Below are positions 34,601 through 42,171 of a stretch of 64,000 bases of DNA, piece by piece. Origin of the DNA: DAOTVC01 sp034437215 (GTDB taxonomy: Bacteria; Chloroflexota; Anaerolineae; B4-G1; SLSP01); NCBI GenBank assembly GCA_034437215.1, contig DAOTVC010000106.1, forward strand, positions 30,729 through 94,728. Reading direction: 5' to 3'. The position numbers and the translations under genes are program-made. The notes below the pieces were generated by a model that was not told the origin of the DNA, did no database searches, and saw nothing but the letters and a program-made list of their open reading frames with translations. The stretch's first letter is position 1. Every line of letters begins with the position of its first letter.

Positions 34601-35239
34601 GCCCTGCTGGGATCGGCGGAGATCCTGCACGACGAGCACAGATCGCTCTCTCCCAAGGAGATGAAGATCATCACCGGAGGGGTCGAGCAGAGCGTCTCGA
34701 AGATGCTCAGCATCATCGACGAGCTCCTGCTGCTAGCCAGTGTGCGCAAGCAGCAGGAGGTGCAGCTGCGCCCCCTGGAGATGGGGCACATCGTCGGCGA
34801 TGCCTTGGAGCGGTTGCACTACGTGATCAAGGAGTCGGACGCCCGTATCGAGGTGGCGGAGAGCTGGCCCCAGGTCCGCGGTTACGGCCCCTGGGTGGAG
34901 GAGGTCTGGGTCAACTACATCAGCAATGCCATCAAGTATGGGGGGGAGCCTCCCGAGGTTGAGTTGGGATTTGACGCTCTCGAGAACGACGGGGTGCGTT
35001 TCTGGGTCCGTGATAACGGGCAGGGCATTGCTGAGGAGGCGCAGCACGATCTCTTCACCCCCTTTACCCGCCTGGGACAGGTGCACGCTACAGGTTCGGG
35101 GTTGGGCCTCTCCATCGCCAGGCGCATCGTGGAGCGCTTGGGGGGCGAGGTCGGCTTGGAGAGCGCGCCCGGCGAGGGGAGCCGCTTCTGGTTCACTCTG
35201 CCCCCAGCATCTGATGACGAGCCCGGGGAGGAGTCCTAA
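31631..35239 (+). CDS. Multi-sensor 7TM/PAS/GAF histidine kinase (1202 residues)
   Basis: Large membrane sensor kinase. Order: 7TM module (about 1-235), PAS (ESMDDAVVVLDEQGQVADFN), three GAF-like domains (about 350-500, 510-680, 690-850), a second PAS (ENIVQGVAEAILIENAEGHF), phosphoacceptor AHTVAHDLKTPLNALLG with His983, and ATPase domain (NYISNAIKYGGEPP, VRDNGQGIAEE, GSGLGLSIA). GTG 31649, with GGAG 6 nt upstream, is an equally good start and would match the GTG starts of the other two kinases. No response regulator or receiver domain is present nearby. Its C-terminal half closely resembles the kinase at 42172. Confidence 0.88.
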   Translation: MRMEIPVDTPQILFIIASFVIGIALVVFAVLAWRRRHVHSSAQFIALLLTAGAVWAMAYAFELVSPTLPLKTFWTKATYLGSVPITVSWFFFALNYSGRRSWLESKWIRLIFIVPVITLLGVWTYPLQKLYWTYVTLEPGGALYSVDTGQGPLYWVHHFYSYLLVMGGIFLMAQTAFQVRRHYRIQTLVILGAVIFFLVRNILFLLGFESILALQLFSGVLTLGTVVAIWVMYTRRFPNVVPVARSTVVESMDDAVVVLDEQGQVADFNIAARKILKLTDEDLGLPVEEIFADHPRLLDACRKENEQREIRLGETGEQRSYELRLYPFYGRQDQRAGRLMVLDDITAQKRTEMALRRQLEELQVLHGVAIAGAQTRNEGLLIEQATALIGETLYTDSFGVLLVDEEAQVLRAHPSYRQRSGAEIDPVPLGEGIAGSVAVDGRPRRVGNVLEAPSYISSDPETRSELSVPLQTGERIIGIVNVESVHPNAFTEADERLLITFAGQLATAIERARLSEAEHDTLERIRALYEVASSLIASPEPLRVLDTAVEDAARALGADHVVLAVNKGEYDPPELRLGGQGGMLPPASERLWHALHQRVLQTLKPERVIRERDDHGTPLGSMIVVPLSYHGAMRGTLSALKYSDESSFTQADQNLLEAMANQIAVAVENAHLFKTLEYRVAELQILQQTSLELTASLELSAVLERIAEHALSLVKAYTCSLYLFDAQSGEFDFGLSLRQDGWRERVERAPRSEGLTMTVVRQGEPLIISDVFHHFLFASPEAQALGLRAIAGFPLTRGERVLGVLTVSYLTPHTFTEAELRILGLLASQAAIAIENAHLFEETERLKHFNENIVQGVAEAILIENAEGHFVFANPAGETLLGYGEEDLVGMHWKDLVPPGEYEKIEREWQKREKGVGSRYETVLLDRWGQEVPVIISARPLFEGDAYAGVLVALMDITERKAVEEERERLIRELDAFAHTVAHDLKTPLNALLGSAEILHDEHRSLSPKEMKIITGGVEQSVSKMLSIIDELLLLASVRKQQEVQLRPLEMGHIVGDALERLHYVIKESDARIEVAESWPQVRGYGPWVEEVWVNYISNAIKYGGEPPEVELGFDALENDGVRFWVRDNGQGIAEEAQHDLFTPFTRLGQVHATGSGLGLSIARRIVERLGGEVGLESAPGEGSRFWFTLPPASDDEPGEES

Positions 35240-35406
35240 TCTCGGCTGCACTGAAAAATAGGAGTTTTAGCACACTGTTCTACTACATGTCGACTTCATA
35301 TTAGCTTCGAGCGCTATATTTAGTGGCACGCTCTGAAACTCCGATGGTTTCGACCTTCTTTCAGGAGAGCCAATCTTCGGTCGCCGTGTTGCTTGATCTG
35401 GTTTAC

Positions 35407-35444
35407 AACCGCGGGGGGCCTCCGTTGGTCCTCCGCGGTTTTCC
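35407..35444 (+). terminator. Intrinsic terminator 167 nt downstream of the second kinase
   Basis: AACCGCGG / CCGCGGTT arms (35407-35414, 35433-35440), with additional inner G/C pairing, followed by TTTTCC. The 35240-35406 stretch before it shows no gene. Confidence 0.7.
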
Positions 35445-35515
35445 TGTATGGTAAAGTGAGTGTCTGACCAGGTGACGATTGGACCAACGACTATCAGACT
35501 AATTGAGGAGAGAAC

Positions 35516-36775
35516 GTGAGCGAGATTCGACGGTTAACCGCCCAAGGTATCGAAGAGTACGTCGACATTGTCATCGACGCTTATCCGGGCTTCAAGATCT
35601 CCTCGGAGGAGGACCGGCGGCGTCTGATCGAGCGGCTGCAGAAGGTTCAGGAGGAGGTTCCCCCGCTGCACCTCTACGGTCTCTACCGGGAGGACCGGCT
35701 CTTGGGCGGGATGCGTCTGCACGACTTTTGGTTGAACGTGCTGGGGACGGAGGTCTCGGCCGGAGGGGTGGGTATGGTCGCCGTCGATCTGCTCCACAAG
35801 AAGGAGCACGTCGCCAAGGAGCTGCTCCTCTTCTTCCTCGAGCACTACCGGCGCCGGGGAGCCCGGATGGCGCTCCTCTACCCCTTCCGCCCCGATTTCT
35901 ACTACGCCATGCACTTCGGCTACGGCGCAAAGATCAGCCAGTATCGCTTCCGCCCTGCGGCCCTGCGTAGAGGGCCGTCGAAGGCGGAGGTGCGCTCTCT
36001 CAGTGCCGAGGATCGGTCCGCTCTGGCTGCCTGCTACGATCGCTACCAGGCTCAGACCCATGGGATGATCGTGCGCCACGCCCACGAGTGGGATCCTTGG
36101 TTCAGGAACCTGGGTCTGGAGAACCGGATTGCGGGCTGCGTGCTCGACGACCGGTTGGAGGGCTATCTCATCTTCGGCTTCAAGGCGCGCCCGGTGGAGA
36201 GTCCCCTGCGCAACGACCTCGTGGTCAAGGAGCTCGTCTATACCAGCCGGGAGGCCCTCGCTGAACTCCTCACCTTCCTGCACTCCCAGGCCGATCAGGT
36301 CGAGCGCATCATCTTGGCTACCCATGATGCGTCCTTCCACCACCTGCTCCTCGATCCGCGCGACGAGTGTGAGACCCTCATTCCTTCCGTCTACCACGAG
36401 AGCAACGTCCAGGGGGTGGGGTTGATGTACCGGATCATCGACGTTCCCGGTATCTTCGACGATCTGCGCGACCACGACTTCAACGGGCAGAGCTGTCGCC
36501 TGAAGTTGACGGTGAGCGACTCCTTCCTCCCTGGGAACGCCGGCAGCACGCTCCTGCACTTCGAGGCGGGGCGGGTGACGCTGCCGGGGTCCGGAGAGCA
36601 CGAGGTCGAGCTGGCGTTGAACGTCGCCGAGCTCTCGTCGCTCCTCATGGGGGTCGTCGATCTGCGAAGCCTTCACACTTACGGTCTTGCCGAACTCTCG
36701 GAGGCAGCCTATCTGGAGACATTGAACCGGCTCTTTGCCGTGGAGCAGAAGCCGGTCTGCCTCACCGCCTTTTAA
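35516..36775 (+). CDS. Eis-like GNAT acetyltransferase with SCP2-type C-terminal domain
   Basis: 419 residues, the length of the Eis family, which acetylates amines such as aminoglycosides or protein lysines. The N-terminal GNAT domain has the acetyl-CoA region GVGMVAVDLLHKKEHVAKEL near 80-100 followed by GARMALLYPFRPDFYYAMHFGYG, an Eis hallmark. A second GNAT-like domain and a sterol-carrier-like C-terminal domain (about 310-419) follow. The chain does not end in the C-terminal Phe alone but in LTAF, consistent with an Eis terminal carboxylate. GTG 35516 follows TTGAGGAGAG. It is the first gene of a three-gene run with 36797 and 37928. Confidence 0.82.
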   Translation: MSEIRRLTAQGIEEYVDIVIDAYPGFKISSEEDRRRLIERLQKVQEEVPPLHLYGLYREDRLLGGMRLHDFWLNVLGTEVSAGGVGMVAVDLLHKKEHVAKELLLFFLEHYRRRGARMALLYPFRPDFYYAMHFGYGAKISQYRFRPAALRRGPSKAEVRSLSAEDRSALAACYDRYQAQTHGMIVRHAHEWDPWFRNLGLENRIAGCVLDDRLEGYLIFGFKARPVESPLRNDLVVKELVYTSREALAELLTFLHSQADQVERIILATHDASFHHLLLDPRDECETLIPSVYHESNVQGVGLMYRIIDVPGIFDDLRDHDFNGQSCRLKLTVSDSFLPGNAGSTLLHFEAGRVTLPGSGEHEVELALNVAELSSLLMGVVDLRSLHTYGLAELSEAAYLETLNRLFAVEQKPVCLTAF

Positions 36776-36796
36776 CCTCACTCAGGAGCGTGCGCT

Positions 36797-37924
36797 ATGC
36801 AGAAACTTTCGATTGGCTTCCCTCGCATGCACAAGGAAGCGGGGGAGGTGCGGGACTTCCTCCCGCGCTTGATGCACCGCCTGGCACCGTTAGCGCGGCA
36901 GATCGTTGTCGAGGAGGGCAGCGGTGCGGGGATGGGGATCCTGCCCGAGAAGTACCTCGGCGCGGGCGACAACGTGCGCTTCGGCACCAACGCCGACTGC
37001 TACCATCAGGAGATCGTCGTCCAGGTGCGCTCTCCCGAGGATCGCGAGCTGCCCCGGATGCAACCGGGGACGGTGCTCTTCTCCATGCTTCACTACAACA
37101 CCCATCCGTGGCGGGTGCGCCTGCTCCAGGAGTTGGGGATACGCCCGCTCTCCATGGATAGCATCGTCGACGACGACGGTGTGCGCCTCGTCGAGAACAT
37201 TCAGGGGACGAGCTGGAATGCCATCTGGGCCGGTTTTCGCGCGCTGCGCAAGACCTACCCGGACTTCGAGCGACCGGGGCGCCGGCCCATCCGCGTCCTC
37301 ATCGTAGGGGCCGGCGCGGTCGGGCGCTTCGCCGCCGAGGCCGCGGCGAAGTACGGCGACGAGCAGCTCGCTCAGGGTCTTCGCGCCCAACACCTCACTC
37401 CCGTCATCGCCTCCCTCATCGAGCGGAGTGTCACCGCCAATGAGCCGGTGCTGATCGAGGAGCTGGCCCGCGCCGACGTGTTCGTCGACGCTACCTCGCG
37501 GCGTGATCCCACCCAGTATATCTTCCGCAACGAGCTCCTCGGTTACCTCCCGGAGCACGCGGTCGTGGTGGACCTGGCCGCCGATCCCTACATCAACCTC
37601 AGCGCTACGGAGCCCCTCCAGGTGAAGGCCATCGAGGGCATCCCCACGGGCGATCTGGACGAGTACGAGTTCCCGCGAGATCATCCCGCCTTCAACCGGC
37701 TCCCCGACGGCGTGGATACCCGGCAGCGGCGCAGGACGGTGAGCTGCTACTCCTGGCCCGGGCTCAAGCCCCTGAAGTGTATGAAGCGCTACGGTCGTCA
37801 GGTGCAGCCCTTCCTGGAGCTGCTCTTCACGAAGCCCTGGGATGACTTCTGCCCCCAGGACAGCAACTACTTCGAGCGGGCGCTCTGCCGGGGTAAGTTG
37901 CATGGCTCGGTAGAGAGGAGGTAG
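36797..37924 (+). CDS. Alanine dehydrogenase/PNT-like NAD-binding protein, paralogue 1
   Basis: 375 residues. The start SIGFPRMHKEAGEVRDF mirrors the alanine dehydrogenase/transhydrogenase N-domain (GxPKExxxxExRVA pattern), followed by VVEEGSGAG and a Rossmann loop VGAGAVGRFAAEAAAKYG near 170. The catalytic region differs from alanine dehydrogenase: the usual VKEP Lys position reads VQVRSPED, while the His is kept in MLHYNTHP. The C-terminal part has distinctive motifs KAIEGIPTGDLDEYEF and VSCYSWPGLKPLKCM shared only with the paralogue at 40840. It lies 21 nt after the Eis-like gene and 3 nt before a GNAT gene. Substrate unknown. Confidence 0.72.
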   Translation: MQKLSIGFPRMHKEAGEVRDFLPRLMHRLAPLARQIVVEEGSGAGMGILPEKYLGAGDNVRFGTNADCYHQEIVVQVRSPEDRELPRMQPGTVLFSMLHYNTHPWRVRLLQELGIRPLSMDSIVDDDGVRLVENIQGTSWNAIWAGFRALRKTYPDFERPGRRPIRVLIVGAGAVGRFAAEAAAKYGDEQLAQGLRAQHLTPVIASLIERSVTANEPVLIEELARADVFVDATSRRDPTQYIFRNELLGYLPEHAVVVDLAADPYINLSATEPLQVKAIEGIPTGDLDEYEFPRDHPAFNRLPDGVDTRQRRRTVSCYSWPGLKPLKCMKRYGRQVQPFLELLFTKPWDDFCPQDSNYFERALCRGKLHGSVERR

Positions 37925-37927
37925 GAC

Positions 37928-38491
37928 GTGAGGTCCTCAACGGATCCTACGAACGGAACCGCTTTTCTCGTCGGCGAACGCATCTACCTCCGCCCTCTCG
38001 AGAGGGCGGATCTGGCTCACATCCGCCGGTGGTCCAACGACCCCGAGATCCGGCGCCTGACGGGCGAGGTGCATCCCATGACGGAGGGGGACGCGGAGGC
38101 CTTCTATGAGAAGGTGCAGCAGGAGGAGAGCCGCGTCTGGTTCATCATTGCCCTTCAGGAGGACGACCGGCCCGTCGGCGAGTGCGGGCTGCTGCGCCTC
38201 TTCCCCGCCTGGCGCACCACCGATCTCAGCATCATCCTCGGGGAGAGGGACGCGTGGGGCCGGGGATACGGGACCGAGGCCATCCGGCTGCTCCTCGACT
38301 ACGCTTTCGGAGCGCTCAACCTCCACCGGGTCGCCATCGGCGTGGTCGGCTTCAACGAGCGCGCCCTCCGCTTCTACGAGAAGGTGGGCTTCCGGAGGGA
38401 GGGCGTGCAGCGCGACGGCTACTTCTACGACCACGCCTACCACGACTTCGTGATGATGAGCATCCTCGAGGCGGAGTTTCGACGACCGTAG
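37928..38491 (+). CDS. RimJ/RimL-type GNAT acetyltransferase
   Basis: 187 residues with the GNAT order of this subfamily: IYLRPLERADLAHIRRWSND at the start, VGECGLLRLFPAWRTTDLSI, the acetyl-CoA loop RDAWGRGYGTEAIRLLLDYA near 110, and GFNERALRFYEKVGFRREGV. Such enzymes acetylate N-terminal amines of proteins, or small amines. GTG 37928 follows GAGGAGG, just 3 nt after the dehydrogenase-like gene, so the three genes from 35516 form one operon. It ends 13 nt before a convergent gene. Confidence 0.85.
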   Translation: MRSSTDPTNGTAFLVGERIYLRPLERADLAHIRRWSNDPEIRRLTGEVHPMTEGDAEAFYEKVQQEESRVWFIIALQEDDRPVGECGLLRLFPAWRTTDLSIILGERDAWGRGYGTEAIRLLLDYAFGALNLHRVAIGVVGFNERALRFYEKVGFRREGVQRDGYFYDHAYHDFVMMSILEAEFRRP

Positions 38492-38504
38492 AGCTCTGCT
38501 CTTC

Positions 38505-39494
38505 CTACGCCTCCGCGCGCCTCTGCACCCGCAGCGCCAGGAAGGTGAGCCACGGCGAGGGCTGCTTCTTGTCGGCAAAGGACCAGCCTTTCCAGGCCCG
38601 GAACATGGAGCCGGCGGTGTAGCGCCCCTCTTCGTCGCCCTGCTCGGTGAGGGTGGCGAGCAGCTCCCCGAAGCGCGGGTCGTCGCGGGCGAAGGGGAAG
38701 CGACTGAGCACACCGGTCACGTGGAGGAGGTCGTACCAGACGAAGGGGTACTTGAGCCTGCGGAAGTGGGTGCCCATGGCGAAGAGGTAGATCTTGCGCT
38801 CCTTCTGGTGCTCCCAGTGATCCAGCAGCATCTCGACCCCCGCACGTGTCGCCGGGCCGTCCACGAACTGCGGCACCAGAGCCAGTGCTTTGAGGGCGTA
38901 GACGTTGACGATGGGACAGGGATCCTCGCGCCGTCCGGGTCCGTGGAACTTGCCGAAGACCGGGGCGGCTTCACAGCGCCAGCCATTCTCCTTCACCTGG
39001 GCGGCCAGATGCTCCACCGCTCGTTGCACCCGCGCATCCTCGCCTAAACCGTAGGCCAGCAGGGCGTAGAGGAGGGTGGGGGTGTCGCAGAGCATCCAGC
39101 CCCAGGTGTCCTCACCGCTGCCCCCGAAGGCCTTGGGGATGTTGATCAGGGACTCGAAGGGGCCCTCGGGCGCTTGGTGGGCCAGCACCGCTGCGATAGG
39201 GGCTGCCATCTCGGGATCGGAGGCGCGCAATCCGAAGTCCGCCAGCGTGCTGAGGGCGTAGATAGGGTGGGCGGCATCGTTGTGGCGCTTGAAGACGTAG
39301 CCGGGCCAGCTCGCCGCCTGCTCGATGAGTGCTTGCACCCGGGGGTGCGCGATCATCTCTCGGCGCGCGGCGGCTACCTCCGGAGCCTCCTCCGGCACAT
39401 CGAGGAGATCCACCAGGGTGCGGTAGCGGGTCCAGGGTTCATCGGAGTTCAGAAGCCAGTCGAGGGTCGTGTCGTTCTTCAGCTTATCAGTCAT
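38505..39494 (-). CDS. Prenyltransferase/terpenoid-cyclase-like toroid protein, function unknown
   Basis: 329 residues, soluble, without signal peptide. Repeated helical pairs with aromatic motifs (DWLLNSDEPWTRYRTLVDLL, PIYALSTLADFGLR, PTLLYALLAYGLG, WYDLLHVTGVLSRFPF) suggest an alpha/alpha toroid fold such as prenyltransferase/squalene-cyclase repeats. No DxDD-type cyclase motif was found, so enzyme activity is doubtful. It starts 9 nt downstream of the WYL regulator stop and is very probably in one operon with it. Confidence 0.65.
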   Translation of the reverse strand: MTDKLKNDTTLDWLLNSDEPWTRYRTLVDLLDVPEEAPEVAAARREMIAHPRVQALIEQAASWPGYVFKRHNDAAHPIYALSTLADFGLRASDPEMAAPIAAVLAHQAPEGPFESLINIPKAFGGSGEDTWGWMLCDTPTLLYALLAYGLGEDARVQRAVEHLAAQVKENGWRCEAAPVFGKFHGPGRREDPCPIVNVYALKALALVPQFVDGPATRAGVEMLLDHWEHQKERKIYLFAMGTHFRRLKYPFVWYDLLHVTGVLSRFPFARDDPRFGELLATLTEQGDEEGRYTAGSMFRAWKGWSFADKKQPSPWLTFLALRVQRRAEA

Positions 39495-39503
39495 GAGTCT
39501 CTC

Positions 39504-40469
39504 CTAGAGTGATGATTTGGTGTGCTCCTCGAGGAGCGCCTGCGCCCGCTCCCGTACGGCTCGGTACAGCTCCGGCGGCTCGAGAACTACGGCGTGCGAG
39601 GCGTAGCTCAGCGCGGTGCGTATTGCCAACTCCAGTTCCGGGACTTTGAAGGAGACGATGACGGCACCGTCTGGCTGTTCCTCCAGGCGCTCCCAGAGGC
39701 CCCGCTCATCGAGCGCCACGAGCGCCGACTCCGGGTGAAAGCGTAGTCGTACCTCGAACTGCGGTCGCGTGTGGGGCTCGTCCTCGAGGTAGGCGTGGAC
39801 ATCGAAGTCGGCGGGTTGATGGAAGCAGGTGTCGAGGAGGGTGAGCGCCTCCATGCGATCCACGCGGAAGGTGCGCACGTCCTGGCGCAGATGGCAGTAG
39901 GCCACGACGTACCACCAGCCCCAGCGGTGGACGAGGACGTAGGGATCGACCACGCGCTGCAGGGGATCGCGGCGTCCTCGGGAGCGGTAGGTCACCTCCA
40001 CGCTGCGGTGCTCACGGGTGGCGCGGCGCAGCGTCTCCAGGCGCGGGATGAGGGGGGCGTTGGCGGCGCGGTGCATGTTCGTCGCCACGAAGGTGCGCCG
40101 GGCCCAGCTGACCTCGTGGCACTGCTCGTCAGGGAGCAGGTTCTCCAGCTTCGCCAGCGCGCCCCTTGCCGCCTCCCGGTAGAGCTCGCCCCAGAGGGCC
40201 TCCACCAGCCCCGTTCCCAGGGTCACCGCCACGGCCTCCTCCGGCGTCAAAACCAGCGGCGGCATTCGGTAGCCCCGCACGAGAGAGAAGCCGCCGTGAG
40301 GTCCGCGTTCCGAGTAGACGGGGATGCCCAACTCGTCCAGCATGCCGATGTAGCGGTGGACGGTGCGTACAGAGACGTCGAGCGCTTCGGCCAGCGCCGC
40401 CGCCTTCTGGTTGGGGCGGCGCTGCAGGAGCATGATCAGCGAGATGAGACGGACCGCCGTGTTGGTCAT
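39504..40469 (-). CDS. WYL-domain HTH transcriptional regulator (YafY-like)
   Basis: 321 residues. The N-terminal winged helix-turn-helix (RLISLIMLLQRRPNQKAAAL...VSVRTVHRYIGMLDELGIPV) is followed by the WYL effector domain. Its signature is changed at the first position: VEVTYRSRGRR then HRWGWWYVVAYCHLRQDVRTFRVDRM. The usual WxL core is kept as WWYVVAYC. AAGGAG precedes the ATG. It is divergent from the dehydrogenase-like gene at 40840 and co-directional with 38505. It may control either or both; its ligand is unknown. Confidence 0.9.
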   Translation of the reverse strand: MTNTAVRLISLIMLLQRRPNQKAAALAEALDVSVRTVHRYIGMLDELGIPVYSERGPHGGFSLVRGYRMPPLVLTPEEAVAVTLGTGLVEALWGELYREAARGALAKLENLLPDEQCHEVSWARRTFVATNMHRAANAPLIPRLETLRRATREHRSVEVTYRSRGRRDPLQRVVDPYVLVHRWGWWYVVAYCHLRQDVRTFRVDRMEALTLLDTCFHQPADFDVHAYLEDEPHTRPQFEVRLRFHPESALVALDERGLWERLEEQPDGAVIVSFKVPELELAIRTALSYASHAVVLEPPELYRAVRERAQALLEEHTKSSL

Positions 40470-40641
40470 GGTCTGTTTTCTCCTTCTCCCCGCAGGGCAC
40501 TGTCCCCACTGTAGTCGAGGTTCATGTCAATGTATGTCATAATTATACTCTGTTGTGGTGGATAAAGGGAACTGGAGAGACTTTTTTCACTCTATGATGT
40601 GTAGCGCTGAGGGGGTTGCCGCGGCTCAGGGGTTCTCTCAA

Positions 40642-40682
40642 GTGTGAAAATTGGGGGCGGCATAGCCGCCCCCAATTTTCAC
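40642..40682. other. Perfect 19-bp palindrome in a divergent intergenic region
   Basis: Arms 40642-40660 and 40664-40682 are perfectly complementary around a 3-nt loop. The stem starts with TGTGAAAATT and has a G/C core, so A-tract and T-tract flank the core on both strands, as in a bidirectional terminator. Both neighbours (40469 minus, 40840 plus) point away from it, so there is no gene for it to terminate. Confidence 0.8.
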
Positions 40683-40690
40683 AAAAAACT

Positions 40691-40726
40691 TAGCCGTCTT
40701 CCGGTGCTGGGACACCGGAAGACGGC
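40691..40726. other. Second perfect hairpin, 15-bp stem, terminator-like on the minus strand
   Basis: Arms 40691-40705 and 40712-40726 are perfectly paired with a 6-nt loop. On the minus strand the hairpin is followed by AAGTTTTTTG, a proper U-tract. It lies 8 nt from the 19-bp palindrome. The rest of 40470-40839 holds no gene, only a weak extended -10 (TGATAGAAT, 40795-40802...) before the 40840 gene. Confidence 0.7.
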
Positions 40727-40839
40727 TTCACCATTGCTCGAGGATAGAGAAAGAAGCGGGGCCTTCGCCTTTCACCTGCTCGCACTCGAAGTGTGATAGA
40801 ATGGGGGAAGACAATCGCTCTCACCCTCAGGAGGTGTTT

Positions 40840-42021
40840 ATGAATTCACTCTCGGTCGGTTTTCCCCGCATGCACAAGGAGCCCGGTGAGGTACGGGACT
40901 TCCTGCCCCGCCTGATCCACCGGCTGTCGCCGCTGGCCCGCGAGGTCGTGGTGGAGGAGGGAAGCGGTGCGGGGGTGGGGATCGACCCTCAGAAGTACGT
41001 CCGCGGCTGCGACAACGTGCACTTCGGCACCCATCAGGAGTGCTACGATCAGGATATCGTCGTCCAGGTGCGCTCCCCCGAGGACGAGGAGTTGGAGCGC
41101 ATGAAGCCCGGCACCATCCTCTTCGCCATGCTGCACTACCCTACCCATCCGAGCCGCGTGCGCCGGATGCACGACCTGGGGCTCCTGCCCATCTCCATGG
41201 ACAGTGTGGTGGACGAGGACGGGACGCGCCTCATCGAGAACATTCGCGGTACCAGCTGGAACGCCGTCTGGGCCGGTTTTCGCGCCCTCCGCAAGACCTA
41301 TCCGGCTCTGGAATCCCCGGAGCGCGAACCCCTCAGGGCAGTCGTGATGGGCACCGGGCCCGTCGGTCGCTACGCAGCGGAGTCCGCGACCAAGTACGGC
41401 GACGTGGCCCTGCACCTCGATCTGCTGGCGCACGACGTGCCTGGCGTCGTCGTGAACCTGATCGGACGCAACGTGACCCGGCACCAGCGCCACTTGCGGG
41501 CGTTGCTGGAGAGGGCCGACGTCTTCGTGGATGCCACCTTCCGCGCCGACCCTACGCGCTTCATCGTGCCCAACGCGCTGGTGGGCGCTCTGCCGCAGCA
41601 CGCCGTCGTCGTGGACGCCACTGCCGATCCCTACATCACCGATACCGACCCCATCCAGGTGAAGGCCATCGAGGGTATCCCCACCGGTGATCTCGACGAC
41701 TACGAGTTCTCTCCCGACCACCCCGCCTTCGATCGGCTGCCCCCTGCCGTGAGCACGGAGAACCGGCGCCTGACCGTCAGCTGCTACTCCTGGCCCGGTC
41801 TCAAGCCCGTGGAGTGCATGCGGCGCTACGGACGGCAGCTCTACCCCTTTCTCCAGATCCTGCTGCGCCGCCCCTTTGAGACCTTGGTGGACAGCCAAAG
41901 CTACTTCGAGGCGGCCCTCTATCGCGGAACCCTCAACCACTATCTCGAGGAGGAGCAGCGGGGCTTTTACCATCGCGCCGCCGCCACAGGGGCGATCTTC
42001 AGAGAAGGGGAGGGGTCCTGA
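40840..42021 (+). CDS. Alanine dehydrogenase/PNT-like NAD-binding protein, paralogue 2
   Basis: 393 residues, closely related along its whole length to the protein at 36797 (around 60 percent identical by eye). It keeps the same motifs: SVGFPRMHKEPGEVRDF, VVEEGSGAGVG, VQVRSPEDEE, MLHYPTHPS, a changed Rossmann loop MGTGPVGRYAAESATKYG, KAIEGIPTGDLDDYEF and VSCYSWPGLKPVECM. It has a longer C-terminal tail rich in charged and aromatic residues (YLEEEQRGFYHRAAA). ATG 40840 follows CAGGAGGTG. It stands alone, divergent from the WYL regulator. The function is as unclear as for paralogue 1; loss of the VKEP Lys argues against classical alanine dehydrogenase. Confidence 0.72.
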   Translation: MNSLSVGFPRMHKEPGEVRDFLPRLIHRLSPLAREVVVEEGSGAGVGIDPQKYVRGCDNVHFGTHQECYDQDIVVQVRSPEDEELERMKPGTILFAMLHYPTHPSRVRRMHDLGLLPISMDSVVDEDGTRLIENIRGTSWNAVWAGFRALRKTYPALESPEREPLRAVVMGTGPVGRYAAESATKYGDVALHLDLLAHDVPGVVVNLIGRNVTRHQRHLRALLERADVFVDATFRADPTRFIVPNALVGALPQHAVVVDATADPYITDTDPIQVKAIEGIPTGDLDDYEFSPDHPAFDRLPPAVSTENRRLTVSCYSWPGLKPVECMRRYGRQLYPFLQILLRRPFETLVDSQSYFEAALYRGTLNHYLEEEQRGFYHRAAATGAIFREGEGS

Positions 42022-42041
42022 CGAAGAGCTCTCCCCTGCAG

Positions 42042-42070
42042 TTGGCATCCTCGCTCTTCTCTGCTACAAT
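42042..42070 (+). promoter_or_regulatory. Sigma70-type promoter of the third sensor kinase
   Basis: TTGGCA (42042-42047), 17-nt spacer, TACAAT (42065-42070), about 100 nt before GTG 42172. Confidence 0.65.
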
Positions 42071-42171
42071 GTCGCTTGCGACGGTTTTTGCTCGACTCTC
42101 TTTACCGACAAGGGAGAAGTGGTGCGGGCCGGTAGGCGGCCCCTTGAAATCTCCGTCCGGAAGGCAATAGC

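Noticed and set aside
36797..37924. Straight call as alanine dehydrogenase (ald)
   Set aside because: The catalytic VKEP Lys position is replaced and the C-terminal third does not match; only a family-level call is justified.
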